DNA of 64,000 nucleotides, taken from the NCBI RefSeq assembly GCF_010682105.1, contig NZ_JAAGWH010000013.1, positions 1 through 64,000 on the forward strand, given 5' to 3'. Source of the stretch: Modestobacter muralis. GTDB taxonomy: Bacteria; Actinomycetota; Actinomycetes; Mycobacteriales; Geodermatophilaceae. This document shows positions 20,405 to 29,220 of the stretch, piece by piece (positions within the stretch are counted from its first letter, which is position 1; every line of letters starts with the position of its first letter). A program made the position numbers and the translations under genes. Under the pieces are notes generated by a model. The model searched no databases, was not told the DNA's origin, and worked only from the letters and a program-made list of their open reading frames with translations.

Positions 20405-21041
20405 GGCGTGGCTCCGTCCAGGCGCGCTCGGGCAGCGTGATCGTCGGCCGGGAGCGATGTGCGAGCCGCCAGCGACCCGACTCTGATGGCAGCCAGGAGA
20501 GGCCACCCAGCCGCCGGCCTGGATGCCCAGGGCGTCCGCGACGCACGCCTCAGCCGAGCAGGCTCGGCAGCAGGCCGGTCTGCCACCGCAAGTCGGGCCG
20601 GCGAATGAGAGCCGCGGAGGTCCTCCGGGACGCGGGAGTCGACGAGGCTGCTGCCGGTGACGCTCCCGGTCCAGGTGGACAACCGGAGAAGACCAGCCGT
20701 CGGCCGCCAGCGGAACGGCGGTGACGCCGCCGGGAGAGGTCGACGGCGCACGGACGGCGTACGGGCCGAAGACGACAACGGCCACCGCGGGTCAGGGATG
20801 CGGCCAGGAGCCGCAGTGCTCCGAGGCCAGCGCCGCCACCGATCGCGGCCACCCGCAGCTCGAGGGAGTCACGGGTCCAGGGGTGCACCAGAGCCGTCAG
20901 CGCGGCGGTCGGTTCGGGTTTCCCCCGGTGTAGGGACATCCGTCGCAGCGAGGCGTGGAACGGCAGCACGTGCCGTCGGGGTCGGGGCTCGCCGGCTCAG
21001 CATCGGTCAGGTCGGTGGTTCGGTGGGTCACGAGTGCGTTC
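20405..21041. other. 637-bp region without supportable gene
   Basis: Between the TetR stop and the converging nuoN stop I find only weak frames. A minus-strand stretch near 20,800-20,940 gives a natural-looking peptide (VHPWTRDSLELRVAAIGGG) that soon becomes Arg-rich, suggesting a frameshifted gene remnant. I cannot name it. Confidence 0.35.
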
Positions 21042-22499
21042 TCATCCAGGTAGAGCGACGGCCAACCACGCTCCCGAGCCGACGCCCAGGAGCAGTGATG
21101 TGACCGCCGCGATGTACACGACTGCAGCAGGTGCAGTGAGCACCTGCACCCGAAGGAGGGTCCCGCCGTCCGGGTGCGGGTGCTCCGGCTGCACAGCAAC
21201 CGGCTCCGTCTGGACGGCGGCCGCGATCCAGCGGAGGTAGTAGAAGAGGCTCGCGACCGTGTTGACCGCAGCCACGACGACCAGCCACACGAGCCCGCCG
21301 TCCCAGCTCGCGGAGAAGACGGCGAGCTTGCCGACGAAGACCGCCGTCGGAGGTGTTCCGACGAGGCCGAGCAGGCAGATGACGAGGCTGGCGCCGAGCC
21401 ACCGCTGCTGCTTCACGGCGGCACCCCAGTCGCGGATCGTACGGGCGTCCGGGATGGCGGCGGCGGCGGCGAAGACACCGATGTTGGTGACGGCGTAGGC
21501 CGCCAGGTAGAGCGCCAGGGCAGGAACGGCCAGGTCCGACCGGGCCGCGACGGCCACGACCATGAACAGGTAACCCACCTGGCTGATCGAGGAGTACGCC
21601 AGCAGCCGGAGGACCTCGGTCTGGTTGAAGGCCCCGAGGTTCCCGAGCGTCATGCTGGCCGCCGCGATGACCGCGACGAGCAGGGGCACGTCCAGCGCAG
21701 TCGTGGCGAACGGCTCGGCTAGGAGGCGGTGGGCAGCGGCTACGGCGCCGATCTTCGGGATGGTGGTGAGGTAGGCGGCCATCACCGGGGTGGTGCCGGC
21801 CGTGACGTCGGGCAGCCAGAAGTGCACCGGGACAGCGCCGGCCTTGAAGGCGACTCCCGCGAGGACGCCGAGGACGCCCATCGCGGTGAGTGCGACTGGG
21901 GCAGTGGGCAGCGCGTCGGCGACACCGGAGTAGCTCGTCGTCCCGGTCGCGAGCACGAGGCAGGCGACGCCCAGCAGCATGAAGACGGCCACGAAGGCGC
22001 CCATCAAGTAGTACTTCAGGGCCGCCTCGGTGCCTCGCGGGTCCTTCGTGAACCCGGCGAGGGCGTACAGCGGGACGCTGGCCAGCAGGTAGGCCGCCAC
22101 GAGCAGGAGGAGGTCGCCGCCGGCGGCAAGGGCGATCGCGCCGAGGCCGCCGAGCAGCATGAGGACGTAGGCCTCGGTCTCGCGCGGATGCCCGGCGAGG
22201 CTGGACGACGCCAACAGGGCCACACCTGCGACGGCCAGAGCGACGAGCAGACGGACGACGCCGGTGGTCGTGTCGATGACCCAGGCATCGTCGAAGACCC
22301 GCTCCGCTGGACCACCCAGGGCAGGGACGGCGGTGCCCGCACTCACCAGGCAGGCGATCACGACGAGCAGACGGACCCGCCACTGCTGTTGCTGCGGAGT
22401 CCACAGGCCCAGCAGGAGCGCGCCGACCGCTCCCAGGAGCAGGACCAGCTCGGGCAGCAGCCGGAGGGCCTCTGATCCCTCCGACATCCCGCCGTTCAT
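21042..22499 (-). CDS. nuoN: NADH-quinone oxidoreductase-like subunit N
   Basis: This is an antiporter-like membrane subunit of about 485 residues. GVAFKAGAVPVHFWLPDV carries the family Lys, and ALKYYLMGA and LRLLAYSSISQVGYLF are typical of NuoN/MrpD-type proteins. In the helix where NuoN, NuoM and NuoL have a buried Glu, the sequence reads LLLVAAYLLASVPLYAL, apparently without it, so its channel may differ from canonical complex I. Its ATG overlaps the nuoM stop by four bases; it is the last gene of the operon. Confidence 0.88.
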   Translation of the reverse strand: MNGGMSEGSEALRLLPELVLLLGAVGALLLGLWTPQQQQWRVRLLVVIACLVSAGTAVPALGGPAERVFDDAWVIDTTTGVVRLLVALAVAGVALLASSSLAGHPRETEAYVLMLLGGLGAIALAAGGDLLLLVAAYLLASVPLYALAGFTKDPRGTEAALKYYLMGAFVAVFMLLGVACLVLATGTTSYSGVADALPTAPVALTAMGVLGVLAGVAFKAGAVPVHFWLPDVTAGTTPVMAAYLTTIPKIGAVAAAHRLLAEPFATTALDVPLLVAVIAAASMTLGNLGAFNQTEVLRLLAYSSISQVGYLFMVVAVAARSDLAVPALALYLAAYAVTNIGVFAAAAAIPDARTIRDWGAAVKQQRWLGASLVICLLGLVGTPPTAVFVGKLAVFSASWDGGLVWLVVVAAVNTVASLFYYLRWIAAAVQTEPVAVQPEHPHPDGGTLLRVQVLTAPAAVVYIAAVTSLLLGVGSGAWLAVALPG

Positions 22500-24106
22500 C
22501 TGGCCACCAGCCCTGCTACGACCACGGCGGCGGGCTCGATCACCTCGAGCAACAGGCGCGGGAGCAGACCGAGCACGACCGCGAGCACGAGCAACGGCGC
22601 GATGGCGACCAGCTCGGAGCGCCTGAGGTCGGGCATGCCCACCGCGATGCCGGGTCGAGCCAGGGTGGTGGTGCCGCCGTCGGGCACGCGCTGCTCGGCC
22701 GGCGCCGGCTGGAGCGACTCGGTCGGGTCGTCGTCCTGGGGGATGACCGTCGGCCCGGCGAGCAGTCGTTGGATGGCGCTGAGGAAGAGCCCCGCGGTGA
22801 TCAGGATCCCGAGGACGGCCACGACCGTCGCCACCGGTGCGGCCTGCAGCGCACCGGTGAAGATCTGGAACTCGGCTATGAAGCTGGCGAAGCCGGGCAG
22901 GCCCAGTGCACCGAATGCGCTGACCGCGAACAGGGCAGCGAAGACCGGCGCCGGGCGGGCCAGGCCGCCCCACCTGTCGAGGGCGTACGTGCGTCCGCGG
23001 GACCACAGGACGCCGGTGAGCAGGAACAGCGCTCCGGTCAGGAGGCCGTGGGCAACCATCTGGTAGACCGCACCGGTGATGGCGATGGAACGTGCCTGGG
23101 GATCGGCGTCGGCTGCCAGGCCGGCGGCTCCCAGACCGAGCAACACGTAGCCCATGTGGTTGACCGACGTGTAGGCGATCATCCGCTTGACGTCGGTCTG
23201 GGCCAGGGCGACGAGGGCTCCCCAGAGCACGCTGACGACACCGACGACGACCACGACCATCGCCCAGCGCTGCCATGCCTCGGGGAGGATCGGCATCGCG
23301 ATGCGGATGAACCCATAGGTACCGAGTTTCAGCAGGATCCCGGCGAGGATGGCCGATCCGGCTGCTGGGGCATCGGTGTGGGCGTCGGGCAACCAGGTGT
23401 GGAAGGGGAACACCGGGGTCTTGATGGCCAGGCCGATCCCGATGGCGAGCAGCACCAGCCCCCCGGCGACCGGCGAGTCCGCCAACGGCGGGTCCTGGGC
23501 CAGCGCCACCATGTCGAACGTCCGGGTCTCCCCGCCCAGGAACAGCCCGATGAAGCCGACGAGCAGCGCGAGTGACCCGACGAACGTGTAGAGGAAGAAC
23601 TTCAGCGCGCTCCGCCGGGCATTGCCGTGTCCCCAGCCCGCGATGACGAAGTACATGGCGACGATCGTCAGGTCGAAGAAGACGAAGAAGAGGATGAGGT
23701 CGAGGGCTGCGAAGGTGCCCAGGCACGCGGTCTCGAGGAAGAGGAACGCGGCGGCGTGCAGCCGAGGTCGGTCTGTCTGTCGCAGCGACCAGATGCCCAC
23801 CGCGAGGAAGAGGACCGCGGTCAGGGCCAGCAGCGGCAGGGACAGCCCGTCGACGCCCACGTGATAGCCGGCGTCCACGGTCGGGATCCAGCGGACGTCG
23901 GCTTCGAAGGCCAGGCCGTCGGTGACACCACCTGCACCGGAGCCCTGATCGAAGCGCCACCACATCCAGCCGACGAGGACGAGTTCCGCGAGGGAAGCGC
24001 CCACCCACAGCCGGTTCGCTGTCGGGCCGGTCAGCCGGGGCATCGCGACGAGCGCCGCCGCGACGACCGCGGGCAAGAAGACTGCGACAGTCAGCAGCAC
24101 GGTCAC
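22496..24106 (-). CDS. nuoM: NADH-quinone oxidoreductase-like subunit M
   Basis: This antiporter-like subunit of 536 residues (GTG start) has about fourteen helices. Conserved segments are GLAIKTPVFPFHTWLPDAHTDAP with the channel Lys and VKRMIAYTSVNHMGYVLLG. The usual Glu in the FW/FF-E motif of transmembrane helix 5 reads FFVFFDLTIVAMY, an Asp. Asp could still carry a proton, but the change is unusual for NuoM. It overlaps both nuoL and nuoN by four bases. Confidence 0.9.
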   Translation of the reverse strand: MTVLLTVAVFLPAVVAAALVAMPRLTGPTANRLWVGASLAELVLVGWMWWRFDQGSGAGGVTDGLAFEADVRWIPTVDAGYHVGVDGLSLPLLALTAVLFLAVGIWSLRQTDRPRLHAAAFLFLETACLGTFAALDLILFFVFFDLTIVAMYFVIAGWGHGNARRSALKFFLYTFVGSLALLVGFIGLFLGGETRTFDMVALAQDPPLADSPVAGGLVLLAIGIGLAIKTPVFPFHTWLPDAHTDAPAAGSAILAGILLKLGTYGFIRIAMPILPEAWQRWAMVVVVVGVVSVLWGALVALAQTDVKRMIAYTSVNHMGYVLLGLGAAGLAADADPQARSIAITGAVYQMVAHGLLTGALFLLTGVLWSRGRTYALDRWGGLARPAPVFAALFAVSAFGALGLPGFASFIAEFQIFTGALQAAPVATVVAVLGILITAGLFLSAIQRLLAGPTVIPQDDDPTESLQPAPAEQRVPDGGTTTLARPGIAVGMPDLRRSELVAIAPLLVLAVVLGLLPRLLLEVIEPAAVVVAGLVAR

Positions 24107-25971
24107 CTCACCGCCAGGAGCAGGGCGAGCAGCACGCCGAGACCGGCGGCTGCCTGGACGTAGTACTGGTGGAGCAGGCCCGTCTGTGGCCGGCGAGCAA
24201 GCGCGCCGGCCCGGCGGAACGCGCCTGCGACGCCACGGACGGCGCCATCGACGACCCGGCCGTCAGCGCCAGCCAGCTGCGCGGCGCCGGACCTCACCGC
24301 AGTCGCCGTGCCCATCACGACGCGGTCGATCACCTGGTCGTCGACTCGTTCGAGGGCACGTGCGAGGGACAGCGCCGGCCGGGCGGAGAGCAGGTGGCCG
24401 AGCCCGGCCCACGAGCCCAGAGCGCTGCGTTCCAGGACTGGGAGAACTGCAGGGCGGGTGCGGATGACCACGAGGGTCGCTCCGAACGCCACCAGCGCCA
24501 GCAACCCACCCAGCAGCAGCTCGGACAGCGCTGGAGCTGATCCCTCCTGACTGAGGAGGACAGCGCTCAACGAGTCGGCGACCGGTGGGAGAGCGAGTGC
24601 GCCCAGCCCTGCGGCGAACACGGCCAGCACGATCGCGATGGTGGAGACGGCCACAGGTACACGGCGAGTGCCGTGTTCTTCGTCGTCGAGTGGCTCCGCA
24701 CCGGTTGGCGGGGCCAGCAGCACCGTGAGCATGCGGGCCGCGTAGACGGCCGAGAGGGCGGAGGCCGCGAACCCGACCACTCGCAGGGCCGCCCCGTCCA
24801 CACCCGCCAGGACCTCCTCCTTGCTCGCCCACAGCGACAGCGGGGGGATCCCGCCGAGCGCCAGCGCCGCCACCGTGGCCGCCGCCCCGACCCCGCGGTG
24901 GCGGCGTGCAGCTCCCCGCAGGCCGACGAGCTGCTTGGTGCCCAGTGACGTGAGCCAGGCACCGGCAGCCACGAACAGCCCGGCCTTGACTGCTGCGTGC
25001 GCGAGGAGCTGGGCAGACCCGCCTGCGACCGCCCCCACGCCCGCGGCCAGGACGACGAAGCCGATCTGGGCGGCCGTGCTCGCGGCGAGGAGCTGCTTCA
25101 GGTCGCGCTGGGCCACGGCGATCGCACCGAGGACGAGCGCGGTGAGGGCCCCGATCCATGCTGCGGCCGCTGCTGCCCATCCGGTGGCCTCGAGCAACGG
25201 CTGGACCCGGAGCAGCAGGTAGCCGCCTGCAGCGACCATGGTCGCTGAGTGCAGCAGGGCGCTGACGGCGCTCGGCCCCTGCATCGCCCCCGACAGCCAG
25301 GCGGAGAAGGGCAACTGGGCCGACTTGCCGAGCGCGGCGACGAGGATGCCGGCCGCGGCCACGTGCTGCCATCCACCGTCGGAGGTGGGCAGATCGGCCA
25401 GCACGAGGCCACCGGTGCCCGCGAGGGCCGCACCGGCCGCGACGTAGAGCCCGAGGTCGCCTGCTCGTGTGGTGAGGAAGGCACGCGTGCCGGCCGTCAG
25501 CTTGCCCGCGTCCTGCCAGCGGTAGCCGATGAGCGCGTAGGACGTCGCGCCCATGACCTCCCAGCCGATCAGCAGCGCCGGCAGGGTCACGGCCGTGACG
25601 GTGGCGAGCATGGCCGCGACGAACAGGAGGAAGAAGCCGAAGAAGCGGGCACGGGCGGCGTCGTGCGGCAGGTCGGCGACGGCGAAGCAGGTGACGAGGA
25701 AGGACATGGTGGCGACCAGACCGACGAGGACCGCGGACAGTCCGTCGACCGCGAAGCGCAGGTCCCCGCCGTCCACGAGCCCGAGGAACGGAAGCGAGGC
25801 CTCAGGGCGCTGAGCGAGGACCACCGTGGCGCCGACCAGACCGAGGACGGCGGTGACGACCGCGACCAGCGAGGCCAGTCGGTCGGCTCTCCGGCCGCCC
25901 ACGAGGAGGGCCGCCCCCACCGCAGCCGGCGTGCTGATGAGCGTGATGAGCACGCCCGCAGCCGCGCTCAC
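24103..25971 (-). CDS. nuoL: NADH-quinone oxidoreductase-like subunit L
   Basis: The 622-residue protein resembles NuoL/MrpA antiporter-like subunits: DGLSAVLVGLVATMSFLV, the key Glu in LLIGWEVMGATSYALIGY, AALGKSAQLPFSAWLSGAM with the channel Lys, and LHSATMVAAGGYLLLR. Thus the main proton-path residues are kept. The C-terminal part fits the helix HL/TM16 region of NuoL. It starts at GTG 25971, overlapping the nuoK stop by four bases. Confidence 0.92.
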   Translation of the reverse strand: MSAAAGVLITLISTPAAVGAALLVGGRRADRLASLVAVVTAVLGLVGATVVLAQRPEASLPFLGLVDGGDLRFAVDGLSAVLVGLVATMSFLVTCFAVADLPHDAARARFFGFFLLFVAAMLATVTAVTLPALLIGWEVMGATSYALIGYRWQDAGKLTAGTRAFLTTRAGDLGLYVAAGAALAGTGGLVLADLPTSDGGWQHVAAAGILVAALGKSAQLPFSAWLSGAMQGPSAVSALLHSATMVAAGGYLLLRVQPLLEATGWAAAAAAWIGALTALVLGAIAVAQRDLKQLLAASTAAQIGFVVLAAGVGAVAGGSAQLLAHAAVKAGLFVAAGAWLTSLGTKQLVGLRGAARRHRGVGAAATVAALALGGIPPLSLWASKEEVLAGVDGAALRVVGFAASALSAVYAARMLTVLLAPPTGAEPLDDEEHGTRRVPVAVSTIAIVLAVFAAGLGALALPPVADSLSAVLLSQEGSAPALSELLLGGLLALVAFGATLVVIRTRPAVLPVLERSALGSWAGLGHLLSARPALSLARALERVDDQVIDRVVMGTATAVRSGAAQLAGADGRVVDGAVRGVAGAFRRAGALARRPQTGLLHQYYVQAAAGLGVLLALLLAVR

Positions 25972-26285
25972 CCCTTCAACTCCGTGGCCATGTCGACCAT
26001 GTCGACCTGACGGGCTCGATAGATGGCGATGGTGACGGCGAAGCCCATGGCCATCTCGACGGCCATGACCACCAGGGTCACCACGACGAGCATCTGGGCG
26101 TCTGGCAGCTCAGGCCCCAGGAAGAACCACGCCGCGCCACCGGCCAACAGGACACCGTTGAGGGCCAGCTCCAGGCCCATCATGATCATCACGATCGACT
26201 GCTGGGACAGCGCGCCGTACAGCCCCACACCGACGAGCCCCGCGGCCACCGTGAGGACGATCTGCAGCACCAGCTCACCGCTCAT
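25968..26285 (-). CDS. nuoK: NADH-quinone oxidoreductase-like subunit K
   Basis: The protein of 105 residues has three helices. Both intramembrane acidic positions of NuoK seem present: MIMMGLELALNGVLL and VMAVEMAMGFAVTIA. Its C-tail ends MVDMATELKG. The ATG overlaps the nuoJ stop by four bases. It would form part of the proton path next to the antiporter-like subunits. Confidence 0.92.
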   Translation of the reverse strand: MSGELVLQIVLTVAAGLVGVGLYGALSQQSIVMIMMGLELALNGVLLAGGAAWFFLGPELPDAQMLVVVTLVVMAVEMAMGFAVTIAIYRARQVDMVDMATELKG

Positions 26286-26863
26286 CGCCCCATCCCTCCC
26301 TCGACCGGGTCGGAGGGGCGGGCCGCACTCAGATCGGGGCCGAAGCGGTCGTAGCGACCGCGGGCCGTGGCGAGGACGGTGCCGGCCAGGATCGTGCCGA
26401 ACAACGCGATGCCGATGACCAGCATGACGAGCATGTGGCTGCCCATGATCGCCTCGCCGAGCTGACGGGTGCTGTCCTCCGGCAGCGCCCCGGTGCGGGG
26501 GGGCCAGTCGACGGTCCAGATGCCGATCACCAGGACGACGAAGGTGACGACGCCGACGCCCGCTGACCCGCGCTGGTTGTGGACCATGCTCATCGGCATG
26601 AGCCCAGCCGGGTTCATCATGAACATGATCATGAAGACGGCCATGACGGCCATCTCGATCGTCATCATCAGCGCCGTCACCACGGCGAGGTAGACCAGGT
26701 CGAACACGAGCAGGATCCCGGCGACCGCCAGGAACGAGCCGAGGAGTGCGAACGTCGCACGAGCCATCGAGTCGACGACGAAGACTGCGACCCCGAGGGC
26801 GACGGCGAGGACGCCGAGAACTGCGACCACGACCAAGGACCACGTCGAGACGTCCACCATCAC
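26282..26863 (-). CDS. nuoJ: NADH-quinone oxidoreductase-like subunit J, Met-rich
   Basis: The 193-residue protein has five helices in the NuoJ pattern (STWSLVVVAVLGVLAVALGV, then FDLVYLAVVTALMMTIEM). A short stretch near residues 65-93 is exceptionally Met-rich (MMTIEMAVMAVFMIMFMM then GLMPMSMVHN), unlike ordinary NuoJ. In a copper island such residues might bind Cu(I), but that is only an inference. The start is GTG 26863 or ATG 26860, with GAGGG upstream. Confidence 0.85.
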   Translation of the reverse strand: MMVDVSTWSLVVVAVLGVLAVALGVAVFVVDSMARATFALLGSFLAVAGILLVFDLVYLAVVTALMMTIEMAVMAVFMIMFMMNPAGLMPMSMVHNQRGSAGVGVVTFVVLVIGIWTVDWPPRTGALPEDSTRQLGEAIMGSHMLVMLVIGIALFGTILAGTVLATARGRYDRFGPDLSAARPSDPVEGGMGR

Positions 26864-26888
26864 GCCTTGCCCTCTCTCCCTGGCCTGA

Positions 26889-27845
26889 TCATCCGTAGAA
26901 CCCTGTCACTGCCAGGACAGCCACGATGAGGGTCTGCAGGAGCGTCACCGGGACCAGCACGATCCAGGCCACCTCCACTGTTCGGTCCGGGCGCAGCACC
27001 GGAAGTCGTCGACCCCACGAGATGAGGGCCACGATCACCGCGGCCGTCTTCAGCACGTACCAGGCGAACCCGGGCAGCCAGGGCCCCGAGTCGCCACCCA
27101 GGAACAGCGCGACGGCCATCGCCGCCGCTGCACCGAGGAAGACAGCGCGCCCCAGTTGCAGGAGCAGCCGGTCGGGCCCGGACAGCTCCGACGTCACACC
27201 ACCCGCGATGTCGCCACCGGCGGGTGCGGCGAACGGGCCCCAGAAGGCGAAGGCTGCCGCGCTCGTGACGAACACGACGAAGCCGACCGGCATCGTCACC
27301 ACGAACCAGAGGTCCGACTGGGCGACCACGATGTCGGTGGTACGGAGGGACCCAGCCGCCACGCCGACACCGATCAGCGAGAACATCAACGGCAGCTCGT
27401 ACGCCAGGCCCTGCGCCAGGAACCGATATCCCCCGACGAGGGAGTGGAGGGAATTGGGTCCCCAGCCCACGATCCACACCGCCGCCCACAACAGCGCCTC
27501 CATGGCGTTGAACCAGACGAGATCGGCGCTGGTCGACCACAGGGTGCGCCCGCCGAAGGGCACGACGGCCAGGGACAGCAGCGCGGCGACCGGGACCACG
27601 CCCCCGCCGACACGCCAGAGCAGGCGATCGGGCGCCAGGGTGGTACGCCGCTCCTCCAGCAGCAGCCGCGATCCAGAACGCAGCGGTTCGGCCGCAGTTC
27701 CGAGCCCACGCCCGGTGACGACGGCAGAGTCCACCGCCGCGACGACCAGGGCGAGCACGAGCCCGGCGGTGATCACCACCAGAACTGCGGGCACGAGACC
27801 CCAGGCTTCGGCCGACGTGCTCGTCGCGGCCAGCACGTCAGACAC
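26889..27845 (-). CDS. nuoH: NADH-quinone oxidoreductase-like subunit H, divergent
   Basis: The 318-residue protein has eight or so helices. Relation to NuoH/HycD is shown by AYELPLMFSLIGVGVAAGSL, a loop ending GGVTSELSGPDRLLLQLGR in the place of the canonical ExELVxGxxTEYSG loop, and WYVLKTAAVIVALISWGRRLPVLRPD. The RxGPNRVGP motif of canonical NuoH, near the quinone site, is not recognisable. The GTG at 27845 overlaps the upstream stop by eight bases. Quinone handling in this complex is therefore doubtful. Confidence 0.82.
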   Translation of the reverse strand: MSDVLAATSTSAEAWGLVPAVLVVITAGLVLALVVAAVDSAVVTGRGLGTAAEPLRSGSRLLLEERRTTLAPDRLLWRVGGGVVPVAALLSLAVVPFGGRTLWSTSADLVWFNAMEALLWAAVWIVGWGPNSLHSLVGGYRFLAQGLAYELPLMFSLIGVGVAAGSLRTTDIVVAQSDLWFVVTMPVGFVVFVTSAAAFAFWGPFAAPAGGDIAGGVTSELSGPDRLLLQLGRAVFLGAAAAMAVALFLGGDSGPWLPGFAWYVLKTAAVIVALISWGRRLPVLRPDRTVEVAWIVLVPVTLLQTLIVAVLAVTGFYG

Positions 27846-29220
27846 CGGCCACCGTCTTCTCGTGAAGGGCCGCCGTCCGGTCGAACGCGAAGCTCGCAAC
27901 GACCAGCCGGGCCGTGGCCAGTTCGGTGCCGTGCAGCGCAGCTGCCAGATCTGCGAGCGGAATGGGCATGACGGGGGTGGCCCCGGTCGGCTGCGCGACG
28001 GCGTCGCACCATCGGTGGACGCGATCCACCACGTCGGCTGTGGGGCGTGGCCGGCCCTGGCCATGCTCGCCGCCGCCAGCCTCCGGCAGGCGGCCCATCC
28101 TGCGTACCGACCAGGTGAGGGCGTGCGACCGTCGGATCTGCGTCGCCAGTCGACGTGCCGGGTCCTGGGCACTGGAGCGCACAGCCGGATCCGTCGCAGC
28201 CAGACCAGCCCGGACCCGGCGAGCTCGCCGCGCTGCCCTTCCCCATCCAGCCACCGCGAGGAAGCGAGCCAGGTGGTCGAGCGCCGTCAGCTGCGGATCG
28301 CGGGCGTCAGCATGATCAGCGGTCGGCTCGGCGCCGGCCGTCCACGACAGGACGACGTCGGTCAGCACATCACCCTGCAGCTGCGTGCGCAGCACCAGTC
28401 CCGTGGGCCAGCCCGGGAGAATCGGCCCGAGGGCGAGCGAGAGCGTGTCCAGGTCCAGCCCGTCCCGGTCCTGCGCTGTGCGAGCCATGGGAAGACCCGC
28501 CACCATGCCTCCGTGGTGCATGCCGTGACCGCCCATGTCATGGCCGGCGTGCTCCCCCATGTCCATGTCCATGCCGTGGCCGGCGTGCCCGCCGTCGCCG
28601 GGCGCACCCATGCCGTGGCCGGCGTGCTCCCCCATGTCCATGTCCATGCCGTGGCCGGCGTGCCCGCCGTCGCCGGGCGCACCCATGCCGTGGCCGGCGT
28701 GCTCCCCCATGTCCATGTCCATGCCGTGGCCGGCGTGCCCGCCGTCGCCGGGCGCACCCATGCCGTGGCCGGCGTGCTCCCCCATGTCCATGTCATGGCC
28801 GGCGTGCCCGCCCATGTCGTCGCCAGCGCGCGTCTCGGGGTTCGAGCTCCCACACGCGGCCGTGTGCCTGTCACCCACGCTGACCGCCGGCGGATGTCCC
28901 TCCGAGGCCGGAGTCGAGGTCAAGCGGATCCAGGCGGCGTCCAGCAGGTCGTCCACCAACGCCGGTTCAGGGATCGACACTCGGCTGCGCGGTCGAGGCA
29001 CCTGGGACCAGACGACGTCGATGGCCTCGGCGAGGGCGGGATCGGGCTCGCCGATCACGATCAAGACGTCGGTGTCGGCCGGGGACACGGCGAACTCCCA
29101 ACCCCTGTCGTCGACAGCCGACTCGACGGCCCACCGCAGCTCCTGGTGTCCAGGTGTGTCGACCACGAGGACGCGAGGATGGGCGTGGACCCAGCGCCGC
29201 AGCCGCTCTCTCAGGTCCAT
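27838..29220 (-). CDS. NuoB-like/His-Met repeat/NuoD-like fusion protein
   Basis: This 460-residue protein occupies the place of nuoB-C-D in the operon. Residues 1-115 recall the NuoB fold (VLVVDTPGHQELRWAVE, DTDVLIVIGEPDPALAEAI, SQVPRPRSRVSIPEP) but have no cysteine, so no N2 cluster. Residues about 135-250 are a His/Met/Asp/Gly array, with 25-residue units such as HAGHGMDMDMGEHAGHGM repeated about three times. Residues about 255-430 resemble NuoD: TLSLALGPILPGWPTGLVLRTQLQ fits by position the start of NuoD, yet the His/Tyr quinone ligands are absent. I infer a cofactor-free peripheral subunit that binds soft or borderline metal. It overlaps nuoA by ten bases. The NuoB/NuoD relation is by eye and should be treated as moderate. 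Confidence 0.7.
   Translation of the reverse strand: MDLRERLRRWVHAHPRVLVVDTPGHQELRWAVESAVDDRGWEFAVSPADTDVLIVIGEPDPALAEAIDVVWSQVPRPRSRVSIPEPALVDDLLDAAWIRLTSTPASEGHPPAVSVGDRHTAACGSSNPETRAGDDMGGHAGHDMDMGEHAGHGMGAPGDGGHAGHGMDMDMGEHAGHGMGAPGDGGHAGHGMDMDMGEHAGHGMGAPGDGGHAGHGMDMDMGEHAGHDMGGHGMHHGGMVAGLPMARTAQDRDGLDLDTLSLALGPILPGWPTGLVLRTQLQGDVLTDVVLSWTAGAEPTADHADARDPQLTALDHLARFLAVAGWGRAARRARRVRAGLAATDPAVRSSAQDPARRLATQIRRSHALTWSVRRMGRLPEAGGGEHGQGRPRPTADVVDRVHRWCDAVAQPTGATPVMPIPLADLAAALHGTELATARLVVASFAFDRTAALHEKTVAGV
28541..28815. repeat. tandem 75-bp repeats encoding His/Met-rich units
   Basis: Units of 75 bp start at 28546, 28621, 28696 and 28771; the first three copies look identical at nucleotide level and the fourth is partial. 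They encode 25-residue units on the minus strand inside the NuoB/NuoD-like gene. Identity of copies suggests recent expansion or gene conversion, and copy number may vary between strains. Confidence 0.92.

Noticed and set aside
21042-24008. 988-codon frame that would make NuoN twice as long
   Set aside because: The extra N-terminal part is antisense-like shadow within nuoM; ATG 22499 overlapping the nuoM stop is the natural start.
28541-28815. possible CRISPR-like array
   Set aside because: Units are contiguous and in frame with no unique spacers, so it is a coding tandem repeat.
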